A stretch of 64,000 bases of DNA from Roseiconus lacunae (GCF_008312935.1 NZ_VSZO01000001.1:372001-436000); one strand, 5' to 3'. Shown: positions 46,648-56,497, numbered from the stretch's first letter. The notes: generated by a model from the letters alone, not told the origin. Translations and numbers: made by a program.

Positions 46648-48138
46648 TTAGAACTCAGCCTGAAACTGTGTCCTGAACAAGGTGCCGTCATCACCGACCA
46701 GGATATCGCTAGTGCGATTTTGAAGTGGGCTGCCGTCGAGTTGCGTGAAGTCGAATGAGAACTTGACCGTGGGCTTGGACAGGGGGTACCAGTTGAAACC
46801 GGCGGCACACTCCGATCCGTTGCCAAAGTCACCTTCCACATAGGAGAAACGCAAGTTGACATCAAGCGTCTGAGCAACCAAGAACTTCCCTCCTTCGACG
46901 TAACATCCGTTTTGAATCGTCCCGTCGACTGGCAATGCGCCATCCGAATGGAGGCTCTCGATCCAGCGGATAAATACTTCCGAGGTCGCGCTCCAGCCAC
47001 GATGCTTCCATGCTAGGTCGATTCCATAAAGCCAGAGGTCAAACTCAGAAACGGTGACGCCCGGAGCCAGGGCGCCCGTCTGAGTCAAACGGGTTCCGTC
47101 CGTGAGGCGAAGGAAGTCGCTTTCATCAAGTGGAATGCCCGATTCGTTACTCGCTTGAGGCGAATACACCATCGAATGACCGATCCGCAAAAGCGCATTG
47201 GAACTGCAATCGAAATCGACGATCTGTCCGCCAAAGTCCCCTAACGGATCGAAGAAACTGGTCGCCGCAAATGTGAACTGGTTATCAGAAACTGCTTCGG
47301 GGAGATTCGCGGTGCGGTAACCGTTGCCAACCATCAATTCATAGTGCCCGTGCTGGGCAAACTTGCCGACGCCGAAGATGCCGACGGTTCGATCCGGTCG
47401 AAAAAAGTCGTTGGCCATTGGACGGTCGATAAATCGGGTTCTCCTGGCGCCCAGGAGCCATTGCCGGCTTGCCGTGACTTTTCGTTTTCCCATTTGGATC
47501 TGAAAACGATCCGTTAGCTGCCAGGCCCACCAATAGTCGAAAAAGTCGACCGTGTGGAAACCGTCGGTGTCACCGTCGAGCTGAAGAAAGTAGGTGAGCC
47601 TTGGGTCGACGGCGAACCCACGAAACGTTAACCGGGCGCGTTCAATGTCAAACACATTGCGATTGAGAACGGGGCGGGTGATCCCAGCGTTGTCCGTCCA
47701 TGTCTCCGTGTGTCGCGAGAATGCGTGGTGGCGAAACTGGATCCATCCATTCAACTTTACCTCGTAAGGAGACTTCGTTTTATCAAACGGTCGCATGACA
47801 AAACCGCGGTCGTAGTCGGCGTAAACATCGAGCGTTTTGAATTTGCTCGAAGCGTCGATCGAATCGCAGTCTGCTTCCACCGGTAATTCGGTAACCAGTG
47901 GCACTCGCTCGATCATGCCTGGCGTGCAAGATCGGTCGGCCCTGTCTGGGCGGACCACCAAACAACTCCCCTCGTCATCAAGCCGTTGGCGAAGTTTTTC
48001 GATTTCCCCGGCTTGCTGGGTCAGCTGGGTTTGAAGTTGTTCCAACGTCGCCGGTGACGTCTCGATCGGATCGATCGCGTTGGCGGATAGCGCAAAGGCG
48101 AGAACCAGGACGCTGAGCAGGAAATGGCGATTGGACAA
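46648..48138 (-). CDS. OprP/OprO-type outer membrane porin
   Basis: About 496 residues. The first plausible start is a TTG at 48138 with AGAGG 9 nt upstream; it opens a signal peptide (SNRHFLLSVLVLAFALSANA). The frame is open to 48240. Next comes a short trimerisation-like coiled coil (LEQLQTQLTQQAGEIEKLRQRL), usual in planctomycete porins, then a beta-barrel with alternating strands: GWIQFRHHAF, ARLTFRGFAVDPRLTYFLQLDGDTD, QIQMGKRKVTASRQWLLGARRTRFIDRPMAN and a C-terminal Phe (FRTQFQAEF) as needed by the Bam system. Related to phosphate-selective porins O and P; specificity here is not known. Confidence 0.85.
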   Translation of the reverse strand: MSNRHFLLSVLVLAFALSANAIDPIETSPATLEQLQTQLTQQAGEIEKLRQRLDDEGSCLVVRPDRADRSCTPGMIERVPLVTELPVEADCDSIDASSKFKTLDVYADYDRGFVMRPFDKTKSPYEVKLNGWIQFRHHAFSRHTETWTDNAGITRPVLNRNVFDIERARLTFRGFAVDPRLTYFLQLDGDTDGFHTVDFFDYWWAWQLTDRFQIQMGKRKVTASRQWLLGARRTRFIDRPMANDFFRPDRTVGIFGVGKFAQHGHYELMVGNGYRTANLPEAVSDNQFTFAATSFFDPLGDFGGQIVDFDCSSNALLRIGHSMVYSPQASNESGIPLDESDFLRLTDGTRLTQTGALAPGVTVSEFDLWLYGIDLAWKHRGWSATSEVFIRWIESLHSDGALPVDGTIQNGCYVEGGKFLVAQTLDVNLRFSYVEGDFGNGSECAAGFNWYPLSKPTVKFSFDFTQLDGSPLQNRTSDILVGDDGTLFRTQFQAEF

Positions 48139-48534
48139 GACAAACAGCCTCTCGAAAAGGATGGCAGTCCGCAATGAGCCTTCGGCAACGGTGAGCTTTC
48201 GGCAACGATAAGTTCTCGGCAAGTCGAGCAGCGCGGTCATGAACGTGGCGCTGATCGAGAGGAACGAGCCAACATTGACGACATCGGTAGGATTGCGTCA
48301 GATCCAAAGGCTGCCCTGGTGCGGAGTAACCGATCCAATGTGTTCTTCGTGCACGACCCACATAATCGGCACAGTTTGTTCCGTGGGATGTAGTCCTCTT
48401 CGCGTATGCTCCACACGACTGCAGCGCCCCGTGCCCGCGAGCGTTCAAATCGAGCGTCCGATTCAGTTGCCGAAATGGGAAAGGAGCGACGCTTGAAGCC
48501 CAAACGAGTCAGCGCGCTGGGGCGATGTTCATGT
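48139..48534. other. intergenic, recombinase C-terminus missing here
   Basis: About 400 bases between the porin start and the recombinase stop. The catalytic part of the truncated integrase would be expected here but no frame encodes the R...HxxR...Y residues. No other gene. Confidence 0.5.
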
Positions 48535-49215
48535 TCACACCGTTGCGCGGACAAGACCTCTGCCGACAGCATAACTGTTGCTGTCTTGTACGCGTACCAT
48601 TGCCTTCAGCGTTAGGCTGAGGTGGGCGGCAGTCGATCGGACGTCGTCAAGGTTCACTGGGCTTCGCGGTACCGACTCCTTCGCGGTGGTCTGCCCTCGC
48701 CGAAGCGACTCCAGGGATTCCAACGCTTTCAGTTGTTCTGCCGTCACAAGCTCGCGCGACACACCGAATTTGAAGATCCGGACGATGTTGCGAGTTTGCT
48801 GATTGACGTAGTTGCGGCAGTTGCCTGAAGCAACGAACAGGTCACGAACGTCCGCCAGCTTGATCGGTCCGAACGCATCGAGCGGGAGGTCGCTGTATTC
48901 GTCTTCAAGCAGTGTGCAGAGATTGGAGAATCGCCTGCGCTCGTGCTTGTTGTTCGCGTAGCGACTCTTGAGGTTTTCGCGAAACTCGGCAGTGAGACAC
49001 GCGATCGTCAGCGGCAGGTCGATTTGGTGCGTCGGAACGTCATCCGGCATCTTCTGCCCGTTGGCGTTGTAGATCGCCAGCAGGTTGTGGTACCGGGCGT
49101 ATGACTCCGGTGAGTCGTACTCGCCGAGGTAGTACGCCTTGCGGTTCAAAAAGACGCGGGCTTGGCCGGAGGTGTGGAACTTGTAGCCCGGCATCGGGCT
49201 GGGTTTGCGTGGCAT
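48535..49215 (-). pseudogene. truncated tyrosine recombinase (phage-type integrase)
   Basis: 226 residues from an ATG with AGAGGG 7 nt upstream. The product matches the N-terminal parts of planctomycete tyrosine recombinases: an AP2-like/arm-binding start (PSPMPGYKFHTSGQARVFLNRKAYYLGEYDSPES), then the SAM-like core-binding domain (LDAFGPIKLADVRDLFVASGNCRNYVNQQTRNIVRIFKFGVSRELV). It breaks off after LSLTLKAMVRVQ, where the catalytic domain normally begins; the next 16 residues are unrelated, and the Arg-His-Arg-Tyr residues are absent. It should be inactive. It lies beside tRNA-Val and a strong palindrome, the expected place for an integrated element. Confidence 0.8.
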
Positions 49216-49236
49216 GGAAAGGCCCTCTTCAAAAAC

Positions 49237-49263
49237 CGTTTGTAGTACGGGTTACTACAAACG
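49237..49263. repeat. perfect 11-bp-arm palindrome upstream of the integrase remnant
   Basis: CGTTTGTAGTA (49237-49247), CGGGT, TACTACAAACG (49253-49263). It begins 22 bases upstream of the recombinase start codon. Two 11-base inverted arms around a 5-base centre resemble a tyrosine-recombinase core site, or an operator controlling the gene. The TACTAC half-sites also recall the BlaI-type sites at 12786-12835. Confidence 0.65.
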
Positions 49264-49354
49264 AAGTTGAAAACGGGCCGCGCCGCGTGTTGCGGGAAAC
49301 GACCACCAGTCGTTCCGGCCGGTAAAAAACGAGTCCAAACTCGTGTACTAGAAG

Positions 49355-49428
49355 TGGGCGATACTGGATTCGAACCAGTGACCTCTGCCGTGTGAAAGCA
49401 GCGCTCTAACCAACTGAGCCAATCGCCC
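49355..49428 (-). tRNA. tRNA-Val (CAC)
   Basis: 74 nt on the minus strand. Acceptor arms GGGCGAT/ATCGCCC, D arm GCTC/GAGC with loop AGTTGGTTA, anticodon stem CTGCT/GGCAG with loop TTCACAC (anticodon CAC), T arm ACTGG-TTCGAAT-CCAGT, discriminator A. CCA is not encoded. All stems pair fully apart from one G-T pair. It sits 92 bases upstream of the palindrome next to the truncated integrase. Confidence 0.95.
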
Positions 49429-49728
49429 GGATAGGATTCGATTGATAACGATGCCCTCAGAATGACATCGTAAATCGTCTGCTCGGAATCTTCTCCGTTG
49501 ATTGCACAATACCCTGCCGAATTGGCAGGTGCAAGGCCCGTTTGTTTCCCCCTTGTCGATTCGTTGCGTTTCAGACGACTGGCTGTCGCGGTAATCCTAA
49601 CGATGAATGCTCCCGAGACATGGTACCTCAATTTGAGTATTGCCCGCTGCGTTCTGTCGCTCGATGCGGCCAACAGGGAACTTGCCCGAATGGCTGATTC
49701 AAAGGACACGCTCTGCCGCTTACCACAC
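49429..49728. other. intergenic, no gene seen
   Basis: 300 bases between tRNA-Val and the DUF4153 gene. A minus frame crossing it (49146-49709) runs through the tRNA and is not a gene. It should contain the tRNA promoter. Confidence 0.5.
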
Positions 49729-51441
49729 CTAATACCACTTCATCGCGTAGTCTTCAAAGGTTGTGATCGCGTGCTCACGCTTCCAATGATTGTCGAGGTA
49801 CGGCAACAGTTGTGATTCAAGCGAGGCCAGTCGCTTGTATAGCCGATCAGTCGACCACTGGAACATCGTCCAATGCCAGGTGACTTCGGCAAACTCTTGT
49901 TCGATTTGCAATTGGCGTTCGGCCAAGATGGCTCGCACGCCTTCGCGAATGACCGGATCTTCGGCATCGACCAATGGGATGATCGCAAGGTAGCCAAACT
50001 CATCCTTTTCTTTCACTGCGACCATCACCGATGGATGCAGATATCCAGACAGGACTCGCGCGGTGTTGTAGCGGTGCGTGACCCAGTCCGACGGGAAAAT
50101 TGTCAGTAACATTATGCCGAGGACAAACGCGGTCGACTGAGACCGAAGCAACCACCAAAAGCCTTTCTGGTAGGCTATCTTGATCAAGACCAATATGAAT
50201 CCGGCGACGACGATGGTGGTGCCAAAGAAACCTACGATTCGCATCCACGTTAGGCCATTGTATCCGACATAGATCATCAGCCGGTTATAAACACTGACGG
50301 CTAACAACAGATTCATTGCCGACCAAATCCAAGCGAGCTTTTTCAAACTCATGATCCGGCGGTCCTGGAACATCGTTCCCCGGAAGACCACCGATAAAGT
50401 TACCGTGGCCAACAACAATGCGACGGTCAACCAGGCGGCGCCTTCGTGAGCATAACCGGCATAGTAAAAGCCTTCGGGGAACTCGCGTTTGTAAAGTGTC
50501 TGGAATTCAAACACCAAGTACACCGCGAACAGCAGGTTCAAACACAGCAGCATATTTCGATAGGCGACCGACAGGAGCGCCGTGTCAGACGAACCGGCTA
50601 TGCCGGTCTCTCGATCAATACCACCAATTCTGCTTTTTCCCCAGAGCGGAAAGAACAACCCGACCCCCATCAGTAGAGCGAGCGCACAGAAAGGAGCTTC
50701 CCACGTGTCGATTCGTTCGAGCCACTTCCAGGTCCAGTCACTTGCCCAGCTCCACGCGGTGGTAACCCGCGTCAACAGATCTGGGTTTGCCAGCACAAAG
50801 AGTGTCGCAAACGCTACGGTGGCAACCAGGGGGATAAGCCAAGCAATCGACGCGCCAGGAACGGATTCGGACGCTGCAGACCGACGCACCGACGGCAAAC
50901 GGTGCCGCAACAGCCAGCGAATCCCGTCCAGCGGCGCCCAAAACATCATCGCCATCGATTCGGCGGCCCAAGGAGGAGCCCCTGAGAGAGCCAACCCGAA
51001 CGCCATGGTCAGCAACACCGCACTGCCTATCACCCATCCGGTGCCCACCGTGGCAAGTCGCAGGCAAGCAAAACCAATGAGCAACATCAAGAAGCACAGC
51101 AGCACGCTGGAACGCTTGACGTTGTTTGCACTGCCCCCACTGTCATCGCTCGTTTTCCAATGTGTCGCCAGGATGAACAGCGGCGCGAGCATGAAGAAAA
51201 CAGCCGGACCAGAAAAGCCGTGAGTTCGATAGATCAGCCAATCGGCACTCGCGGTCCAGGCGGCAATGACGAACGCGACGAGCAGGGTCATCCGGCGACG
51301 CGGTTCGTTGCCATCGCCGTCGCTTGGAGGTGCTAGATCAAGAGATGCTGAATCGACATGCGTCGGCTCGGCGGTGGAACTCGAGCCCTGGGAAGGATCG
51401 CTCGAGTTAGAGAACGATCCTGTTTCGCTTGGGTTATTCAT
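49729..51441 (-). CDS. DUF4153-type multi-pass membrane protein
   Basis: 570 residues from the ATG at 51441, with GGGAGC 6 nt before it (GTG 51447 also in frame). A Ser/Asp-rich N-terminal 50 residues precede about 12 hydrophobic helices. The block AYRNMLLCLNLLFAVYLVFEFQTLYKREFPEGFYYAGYAHEGAAWL is typical of the DUF4153/DUF4173 family. The C-terminal ~110 residues are soluble and charged (AILAERQLQIEQEFAEVTWHWTMFQW). The function of the family is unknown. No neighbours on the same strand close enough for an operon. Confidence 0.8.
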   Translation of the reverse strand: MNNPSETGSFSNSSDPSQGSSSTAEPTHVDSASLDLAPPSDGDGNEPRRRMTLLVAFVIAAWTASADWLIYRTHGFSGPAVFFMLAPLFILATHWKTSDDSGGSANNVKRSSVLLCFLMLLIGFACLRLATVGTGWVIGSAVLLTMAFGLALSGAPPWAAESMAMMFWAPLDGIRWLLRHRLPSVRRSAASESVPGASIAWLIPLVATVAFATLFVLANPDLLTRVTTAWSWASDWTWKWLERIDTWEAPFCALALLMGVGLFFPLWGKSRIGGIDRETGIAGSSDTALLSVAYRNMLLCLNLLFAVYLVFEFQTLYKREFPEGFYYAGYAHEGAAWLTVALLLATVTLSVVFRGTMFQDRRIMSLKKLAWIWSAMNLLLAVSVYNRLMIYVGYNGLTWMRIVGFFGTTIVVAGFILVLIKIAYQKGFWWLLRSQSTAFVLGIMLLTIFPSDWVTHRYNTARVLSGYLHPSVMVAVKEKDEFGYLAIIPLVDAEDPVIREGVRAILAERQLQIEQEFAEVTWHWTMFQWSTDRLYKRLASLESQLLPYLDNHWKREHAITTFEDYAMKWY

Positions 51442-51536
51442 CGCCACGCTCCCGTCTCAGCCGAAAAGTTAGATCGCGATGGATCGCAATCTCCTTATCG
51501 GGGTACGTCGACGGGAGCGTCTTGGATCGAAAAAAA

Positions 51537-52634
51537 TCAAGGAAGCTCGATCGTCTGTAGGGCAAGTCGACCTTTGTCGTCAATCAAGGCAACGGCATGC
51601 TGATCGTTCAATTTGTCCATTTGTTTGACGCCGCTAAGTGAATCGATCGTTTCGAACGGTTGTCCCGCGGTGCCTCCGCCGGAAACTCGTTCGGTCAAGC
51701 TTGCTCGACTTTCGAGTCCGTCGGTGCTGATCTTCATTACGCCACGAGCGCTGTTGCTGAGTAAGATCGACGTGCTGCCGTCCTTTTCATAGACGATCAT
51801 ATCCAACGGTTGGTTACGATTGCCGAGTTCGGCGACGGTTGTGCCACGCACCTTCTGGGATTCGCCGAGGTCATTGACCGAGAACCGAACTAACGGAGTA
51901 CACGTATAGCCGGCTAACAAGCTGGGTTCGCCATCGACCATCATCGGTAAAAACGTTTGAATCGGCGAACCGTCTTCGACGCGACCGTGGGCGGCGTGGA
52001 AGATCTCGACGGTGGTCGCGATGGTGTTTTCTGCAAACGGGAAAGGAAACTCGATGACTCGCGAAGGTGCGTCACCGGCGGACAATCCAGACACCATGAC
52101 TTTGCCTTCGAAGTAAGCGAGGTCGGTGATGGACGAGTCGCGATTGTTTCGTTTGCGGCGTCCCCTCGTTTCGACTCGATCTTCTGGAGCATTGGGAAGC
52201 ACCTTGCTGGCATGGCTGATCTTCTCCAAGCCAACGCGGCTGATTTGATCAGCACCATCGATCCGCAGGAGATGGATCGCACCGCCCGCGTTGACCGAAA
52301 CAAACGTGTTACCGGTTTCAGGATTCACCGCAAGTTCGCCGACTTCGACGTCGCCATCGATCGCGAGTGCTGACTTGATCGCTCCGACAAAGTCTTCAAT
52401 CTTGGGTGATCCGGGTTGGCCTTCACTGTCTTCAAGGTTGATCGCGTGGACCGTTGCCGTCTTTGGGTCACCGACCAATAAAATCCCGGTCTCGGTGAAT
52501 GTCATCGGTCCGATCGACTGCAAATCGACGGGACCGACGGTCAGCCCTGTCGGTGCGCCATAGCATGCCACCGAGGAAGCGAGCGCCAGACTGAGGGCAC
52601 AGAGCGTTTTTCGAAACAAGTGCGACACATGCAT
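51537..52634 (-). CDS. secreted protein, probable beta-propeller, unknown function
   Basis: 365 residues from the ATG at 52634 (frame open to 52742). Signal peptide MHVSHLFRKTLCALSLALASSVACYG with cleavage after YGA. The rest has repeated short beta segments of propeller style, each about 45-60 residues: GPMTFTETGILLVGDPKTATVHAINLED, VGELAVNPETGNTFVSVNAGGAIHLLRI, ITDLAYFEGKVMVSGLSAGD, PLDMIVYEKDGSTSILLSNSARGVMKIS. Such secreted propellers occur widely in planctomycetes; no active site is recognised. It is divergent from the TIM-barrel isomerase-like gene with a 134-bp shared promoter region. Confidence 0.65.
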   Translation of the reverse strand: MHVSHLFRKTLCALSLALASSVACYGAPTGLTVGPVDLQSIGPMTFTETGILLVGDPKTATVHAINLEDSEGQPGSPKIEDFVGAIKSALAIDGDVEVGELAVNPETGNTFVSVNAGGAIHLLRIDGADQISRVGLEKISHASKVLPNAPEDRVETRGRRKRNNRDSSITDLAYFEGKVMVSGLSAGDAPSRVIEFPFPFAENTIATTVEIFHAAHGRVEDGSPIQTFLPMMVDGEPSLLAGYTCTPLVRFSVNDLGESQKVRGTTVAELGNRNQPLDMIVYEKDGSTSILLSNSARGVMKISTDGLESRASLTERVSGGGTAGQPFETIDSLSGVKQMDKLNDQHAVALIDDKGRLALQTIELP

Positions 52635-52768
52635 GGTAAAATTCTCACTCGGGTAGGAGTTCGCTATCAACACGGACGTAACGAAGCCTTGGTTGATCTC
52701 GGCGTCGTTGTTCGCCGCCAACGGATTAAAATAGCCGATCACAACAGGTCAAACACGACAAGGAATCC

Positions 52769-53860
52769 ATGGTGTCTAAGAAACCCAAAAATTACTGTGT
52801 ACCGTTAGGGCAAAATCAAAGCATTAGTCGACGCGACGCCATCCTTGCCGGGCTTGCCGGGACTACCGCGGCGACGTTGACCGGGCAAGCATCATTACAT
52901 GGGCAGGTGTCGACCGGTGCACAGGAAGACCATTTCCAGCAATCTGGTACGCCGTCGCTACATTCTGACGACCGGAAAGCCGCGACGAAACGTTACGCGG
53001 CTAAGAAGTCCATCAATCTCTGGGCGTTTCCTTACCCAGACCGTATGTCACTCGAAGAGTGCATGCGGCTTGCTAAAGATGCTGGCTTTGACGGAATCGA
53101 ATTGAATTACGATCTAGAAAACGACTTGTCACCGAAAGCATCAAAGGAGTCGTTGCTTGGGATACGTCGATTGGCAGACAAAATAGGGATCGAGATTAGC
53201 GGCCTTTGTTCATTTTTGTTTTGGCCTTATCCGCTATCGAGTCTGGACCAATCAAAACGCGAGCGTGGCATCGAGCTAGCCGGATTAATCGCAGATGCCG
53301 CGGCCACGATGGGCGTTGAAAATGTACTCGTCGTCCCAGGCGCAGTTCATATCCCGTGGCGAGATGACCACGACCCGGTCCCTAACGATGTCTGCGAAAA
53401 ACTCGCCCGCGAAGCGATCGGACAATTGGTTTCGGGGGCCGAAAAAAAGAAAGTCTCCTTGAACATGGAGAATATCTTTTTCAACGGGTTCTTGATGACG
53501 CCAATGGAAATGAATCGCTTTGTTGATAGTTTTGGAAGTGAGCATGTTCAAGTCCACTTCGATACCGGCAACATTTCGATGTTCCAACACGCCGAACACT
53601 GGGTTCCTATCCTTGCGGGGCGAACAAAAAACGTTCACTTCAAGGAGTTTACGAAGAAGGGAACCGATTATTCGCTCGAGACTTTTCGACCGTTGTTGGA
53701 TGGAACGACCAACTGGCCCGCGCTAATGGATGAACTAGAACGCGTTGACTACGACGGTTTTGTCACCTTCGAGTACTTTCATCCGTATCCCCATTATCCT
53801 GAAGCATTGATCTATCAAACGTCTGACTCGCTGAACCGAATTCTCGGCCGGGAAGTTTAG
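52769..53860 (+). CDS. Tat-exported sugar isomerase/epimerase-like TIM barrel
   Basis: 363 residues; AAGGA 4 nt before the ATG. A twin-arginine signal (SISRRDAILAGLAGTTAATLTG) is at about 19-42. The barrel is of the xylose isomerase-like/AP endonuclease 2 type: INLWAFPYPDRMSLEECMRLAKDAGFDGIELNYDLEN, VENVLVVPGAVHIP, LNMENIFFNGFL, VHFDTGNISMF, NVHFKEF and FVTFEYF, which supply the Glu, Asp, His and Glu metal ligands expected for hydroxypyruvate isomerase or tagatose-3-epimerase-like enzymes. Substrate unknown. Like the secreted oxidoreductase at 17.9 kb it may process sugars in the periplasm. Confidence 0.88.
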   Translation: MVSKKPKNYCVPLGQNQSISRRDAILAGLAGTTAATLTGQASLHGQVSTGAQEDHFQQSGTPSLHSDDRKAATKRYAAKKSINLWAFPYPDRMSLEECMRLAKDAGFDGIELNYDLENDLSPKASKESLLGIRRLADKIGIEISGLCSFLFWPYPLSSLDQSKRERGIELAGLIADAAATMGVENVLVVPGAVHIPWRDDHDPVPNDVCEKLAREAIGQLVSGAEKKKVSLNMENIFFNGFLMTPMEMNRFVDSFGSEHVQVHFDTGNISMFQHAEHWVPILAGRTKNVHFKEFTKKGTDYSLETFRPLLDGTTNWPALMDELERVDYDGFVTFEYFHPYPHYPEALIYQTSDSLNRILGREV

Positions 53861-54037
53861 CCTACAGGCATGAGCTAACGTTACTGTCAGCCGGCGTTAC
53901 TGTTCGTCTCGCCGAACGCGAATGACATTTGCCGGCACGGTCGCAACCACCCCAGGGAAAGGGGTATCAATCCGGGCACGCTTGGGCGAACCTATTGCAG
54001 TTCCCATTGCACCTTGTCCAAGTTTTCGGGTCTACTC

Positions 54038-56497
54038 ATGACCGTTTGCGTCGCTTCTCGGGTTGCGTGTTCAAGAACGCTGCGGCGGTTGCGCGGTGAG
54101 CCTTTGGAGCAGCGACTGTGCTTGTCGGCCGTTCGCATTGTTTCCTGGAACACCGCCAACGCTCCTAATAGCCCAACCGAAGATGCGTACTTTTCGACCG
54201 TTTTCGAAGCGATCGGCGACGAAGTTGTCGTTGGCAACTCGATGCCGCCTTCGATCATCGCGCTTCAAGAAACTGACAATGCAGAGCTTGGTGGCAATTC
54301 GATCGCCCGTATCGAAACCTTGCTCGAATCGCTCTACCCACAAAAGGATTTTGGACGGGCGGTAACGACGTTAGATTCTGGTGACGACGCAACGGGGTTT
54401 GTTTACGACACAGGAATTTTTGATCTCGTGTCCACTTCTGTTGTTGCCCAAACGCCGGGAATGCAGGCTTTTGCCCACCGAATTATGCGTGGCCAATTTC
54501 GTCCGATCGGCAGCGACGGACAAAGCGATTTCTACCTTTATACGACTCACCTGAAAGCCGGTTCGAGTGGTGGCAACGCGAGTCGCAGAACGGCCGAGGC
54601 CAACGCGATTCGGTTGGACATCGATTCACTGGGTGACCATCAAGATGTCATCGTAATGGGAGATTTCAATATCTCGGGCAGCAGTGAGGGAGCGTATCAA
54701 AACTTCTTGCGGTCAGGGACCGGCCAATTGTTCGACCCCATCGATACACCTGGTCAATGGAAGAACGACCCGCGGTACATCGACATCCATACGCAAAACC
54801 CGGCGATCAATGGTGCCGGAGGGATGGACGATCGTTACGATTTTCAGCTTGCCAGTGCAGCCGTGTTTGATGACGAAGGCCTACAGTACATCGATGGGTC
54901 GTACCGGGCTTTTGGCAACGACGGAACCCATACGTTCAATTCGGATATCACCACGGGGTCGGGAGCTTCACCTGGCGTTCTGGGTGCATTGGCCGCCGCC
55001 AGCGATCATCTTCCCGTCGTCGTTGACTATGAAATTGATGTCGTCGTTCCGGGGATCTATGTCAACACGGGCGGTAGCGATCTTCGATTGACCGAGGGAG
55101 GTGATTCGGTGACCTACGAAGTGTCGTTGCGAACCGTGCCCGATGCTGACGTTCAGGTTACGATCGCGACCGACGGTCAGACGCAGGTCAACGGAAGTGG
55201 ACAAGTCGTACTGACGTTCACGCCGGGTGATGCATTGGTGCCGCAGACCGTTTCTATTGGTGCACTCGAGAATTCAGAAAGTGGCGGAACCGCGGTTAGT
55301 CGGATCACTCACTCCGCCGTCAGCTCAGACCTGACGTACCAATCGGTCGACGAGGTCTCTTTGTCGGTTCGCATTGACGACAATGATGCGGCGTCGGTTG
55401 TGATCAGCGAGGTGATGTACAACCCCGCCGGCGATGAACCTGACGGTGAATGGATTGAGATTGCCAACCTTGGTCCGGGCGCCGTTGATTTGTCTGGATG
55501 GCAACTTGATGACGAAGACCCGACTGATTGGTCACCGATTCCTGATGTCTCGCCCTTGCCGCCTGGTCAAGTTGCCATCTTGCACAACGACGCAGTCGAT
55601 TCGGCAGACTTTCGTGATCGCTGGTCGATTCCGCCAGAGGCCATGGTCATTGGCCTGACGTGGGGAAGCCTTTCGAACTCTCCGACGGCAACAAATGAAA
55701 GCCTGGAATTGCTTGACGCCACCGGAGCTGTCCAGGACATTGTGCCTTATGATGACGACGGCAGTTCTTGGCCGATGGACAACAACGCCTCAAGTATTTA
55801 CCTCAGCGACGTTCGTCTGGACAACAGCATCGGTGATCACTGGTTGATTTCTAATCTCGGTGTCGACCAGGCTCGACATCCTTCCGGGAGTCCGCTGAGT
55901 CCACTTGATGTTGGGTCACCCGGGTTTGCACCGGGCCTTCAGATCGATCCGCCGCGGGTTGTCGAAACACGTGTCGCTGGGCAGCGTGTGATTGAAGGAA
56001 GCCGCTCGGTTGTTCGCAGTTTGACGGTCGTGTTTGACCGCATTGTTTCGGTTCAACCGGGGGCGATCCAGATACTTCGTGATGGCATCGAAGATCTTCA
56101 AGAAGCGTCGGTCGGCCTTGCCATGTCGGCGAGAGATGTGATCGATCATACCGAAATCACGCTGACCTTCTCCGGAAACCTTTCCGATGCGACCGGCTCG
56201 CTGATCGATGGGCGCTATCGACTTCGAATCGATGCATCAATGGTAACGAGCGGAGGCATCGCACTTGACGGAGATAACAATGAACGCCCCGGTGGCGACT
56301 ATCGGTTTGGCGAAGTCGCCTCGGATCGCTTCTTCCGACTCTTTGGTGACCGAGACGGTGACCAAGATGTTGATCAATTCGACCTCCGCCATCTCGGAGG
56401 TTTGCTCGCCACACAATCATTCGATGAGGCGTTTGACGCCGACGATGATGGAGACCTCGACCTGTTCGATTTGGCTGAGTTACGGCGTCGGTTATAA
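54038..56497 (+). CDS. large secreted protein: LEPR-XLL-like start, EEP nuclease/phosphatase, LTD, dockerin
   Basis: 819 residues from ATG 54038 (TTG 54014 is also in frame). After a short N-terminal part comes RRLRGEPLEQRLCLSA, the planctomycete LEPR-XLL-like export motif. Residues ~30-340 form an endonuclease/exonuclease/phosphatase domain (VRIVSWNTANA, IIALQETDNAE, LYTTHLKAG, DVIVMGDFNISG, SDHLPVVVDYE), with the catalytic Asn/Glu, Asp-Asn and Asp-His residues present. A Calx-beta-like domain follows (about 340-455), then a lamin-tail domain (SVVISEVMYNPAGDEPDGEWIEIANLG), more beta structure, and a dockerin-like EF-hand pair (GDRDGDQDVDQFDL; DADDDGDLDLFDL) at the end. It looks like a cell-surface DNase or phosphodiesterase. 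Confidence 0.85.
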   Translation: MTVCVASRVACSRTLRRLRGEPLEQRLCLSAVRIVSWNTANAPNSPTEDAYFSTVFEAIGDEVVVGNSMPPSIIALQETDNAELGGNSIARIETLLESLYPQKDFGRAVTTLDSGDDATGFVYDTGIFDLVSTSVVAQTPGMQAFAHRIMRGQFRPIGSDGQSDFYLYTTHLKAGSSGGNASRRTAEANAIRLDIDSLGDHQDVIVMGDFNISGSSEGAYQNFLRSGTGQLFDPIDTPGQWKNDPRYIDIHTQNPAINGAGGMDDRYDFQLASAAVFDDEGLQYIDGSYRAFGNDGTHTFNSDITTGSGASPGVLGALAAASDHLPVVVDYEIDVVVPGIYVNTGGSDLRLTEGGDSVTYEVSLRTVPDADVQVTIATDGQTQVNGSGQVVLTFTPGDALVPQTVSIGALENSESGGTAVSRITHSAVSSDLTYQSVDEVSLSVRIDDNDAASVVISEVMYNPAGDEPDGEWIEIANLGPGAVDLSGWQLDDEDPTDWSPIPDVSPLPPGQVAILHNDAVDSADFRDRWSIPPEAMVIGLTWGSLSNSPTATNESLELLDATGAVQDIVPYDDDGSSWPMDNNASSIYLSDVRLDNSIGDHWLISNLGVDQARHPSGSPLSPLDVGSPGFAPGLQIDPPRVVETRVAGQRVIEGSRSVVRSLTVVFDRIVSVQPGAIQILRDGIEDLQEASVGLAMSARDVIDHTEITLTFSGNLSDATGSLIDGRYRLRIDASMVTSGGIALDGDNNERPGGDYRFGEVASDRFFRLFGDRDGDQDVDQFDLRHLGGLLATQSFDEAFDADDDGDLDLFDLAELRRRL

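Noticed and set aside
49146-49709. 187-codon minus frame through the tRNA-Val gene
   Set aside because: It contains the tRNA sequence and part of the integrase N-terminus in another frame; no domain.
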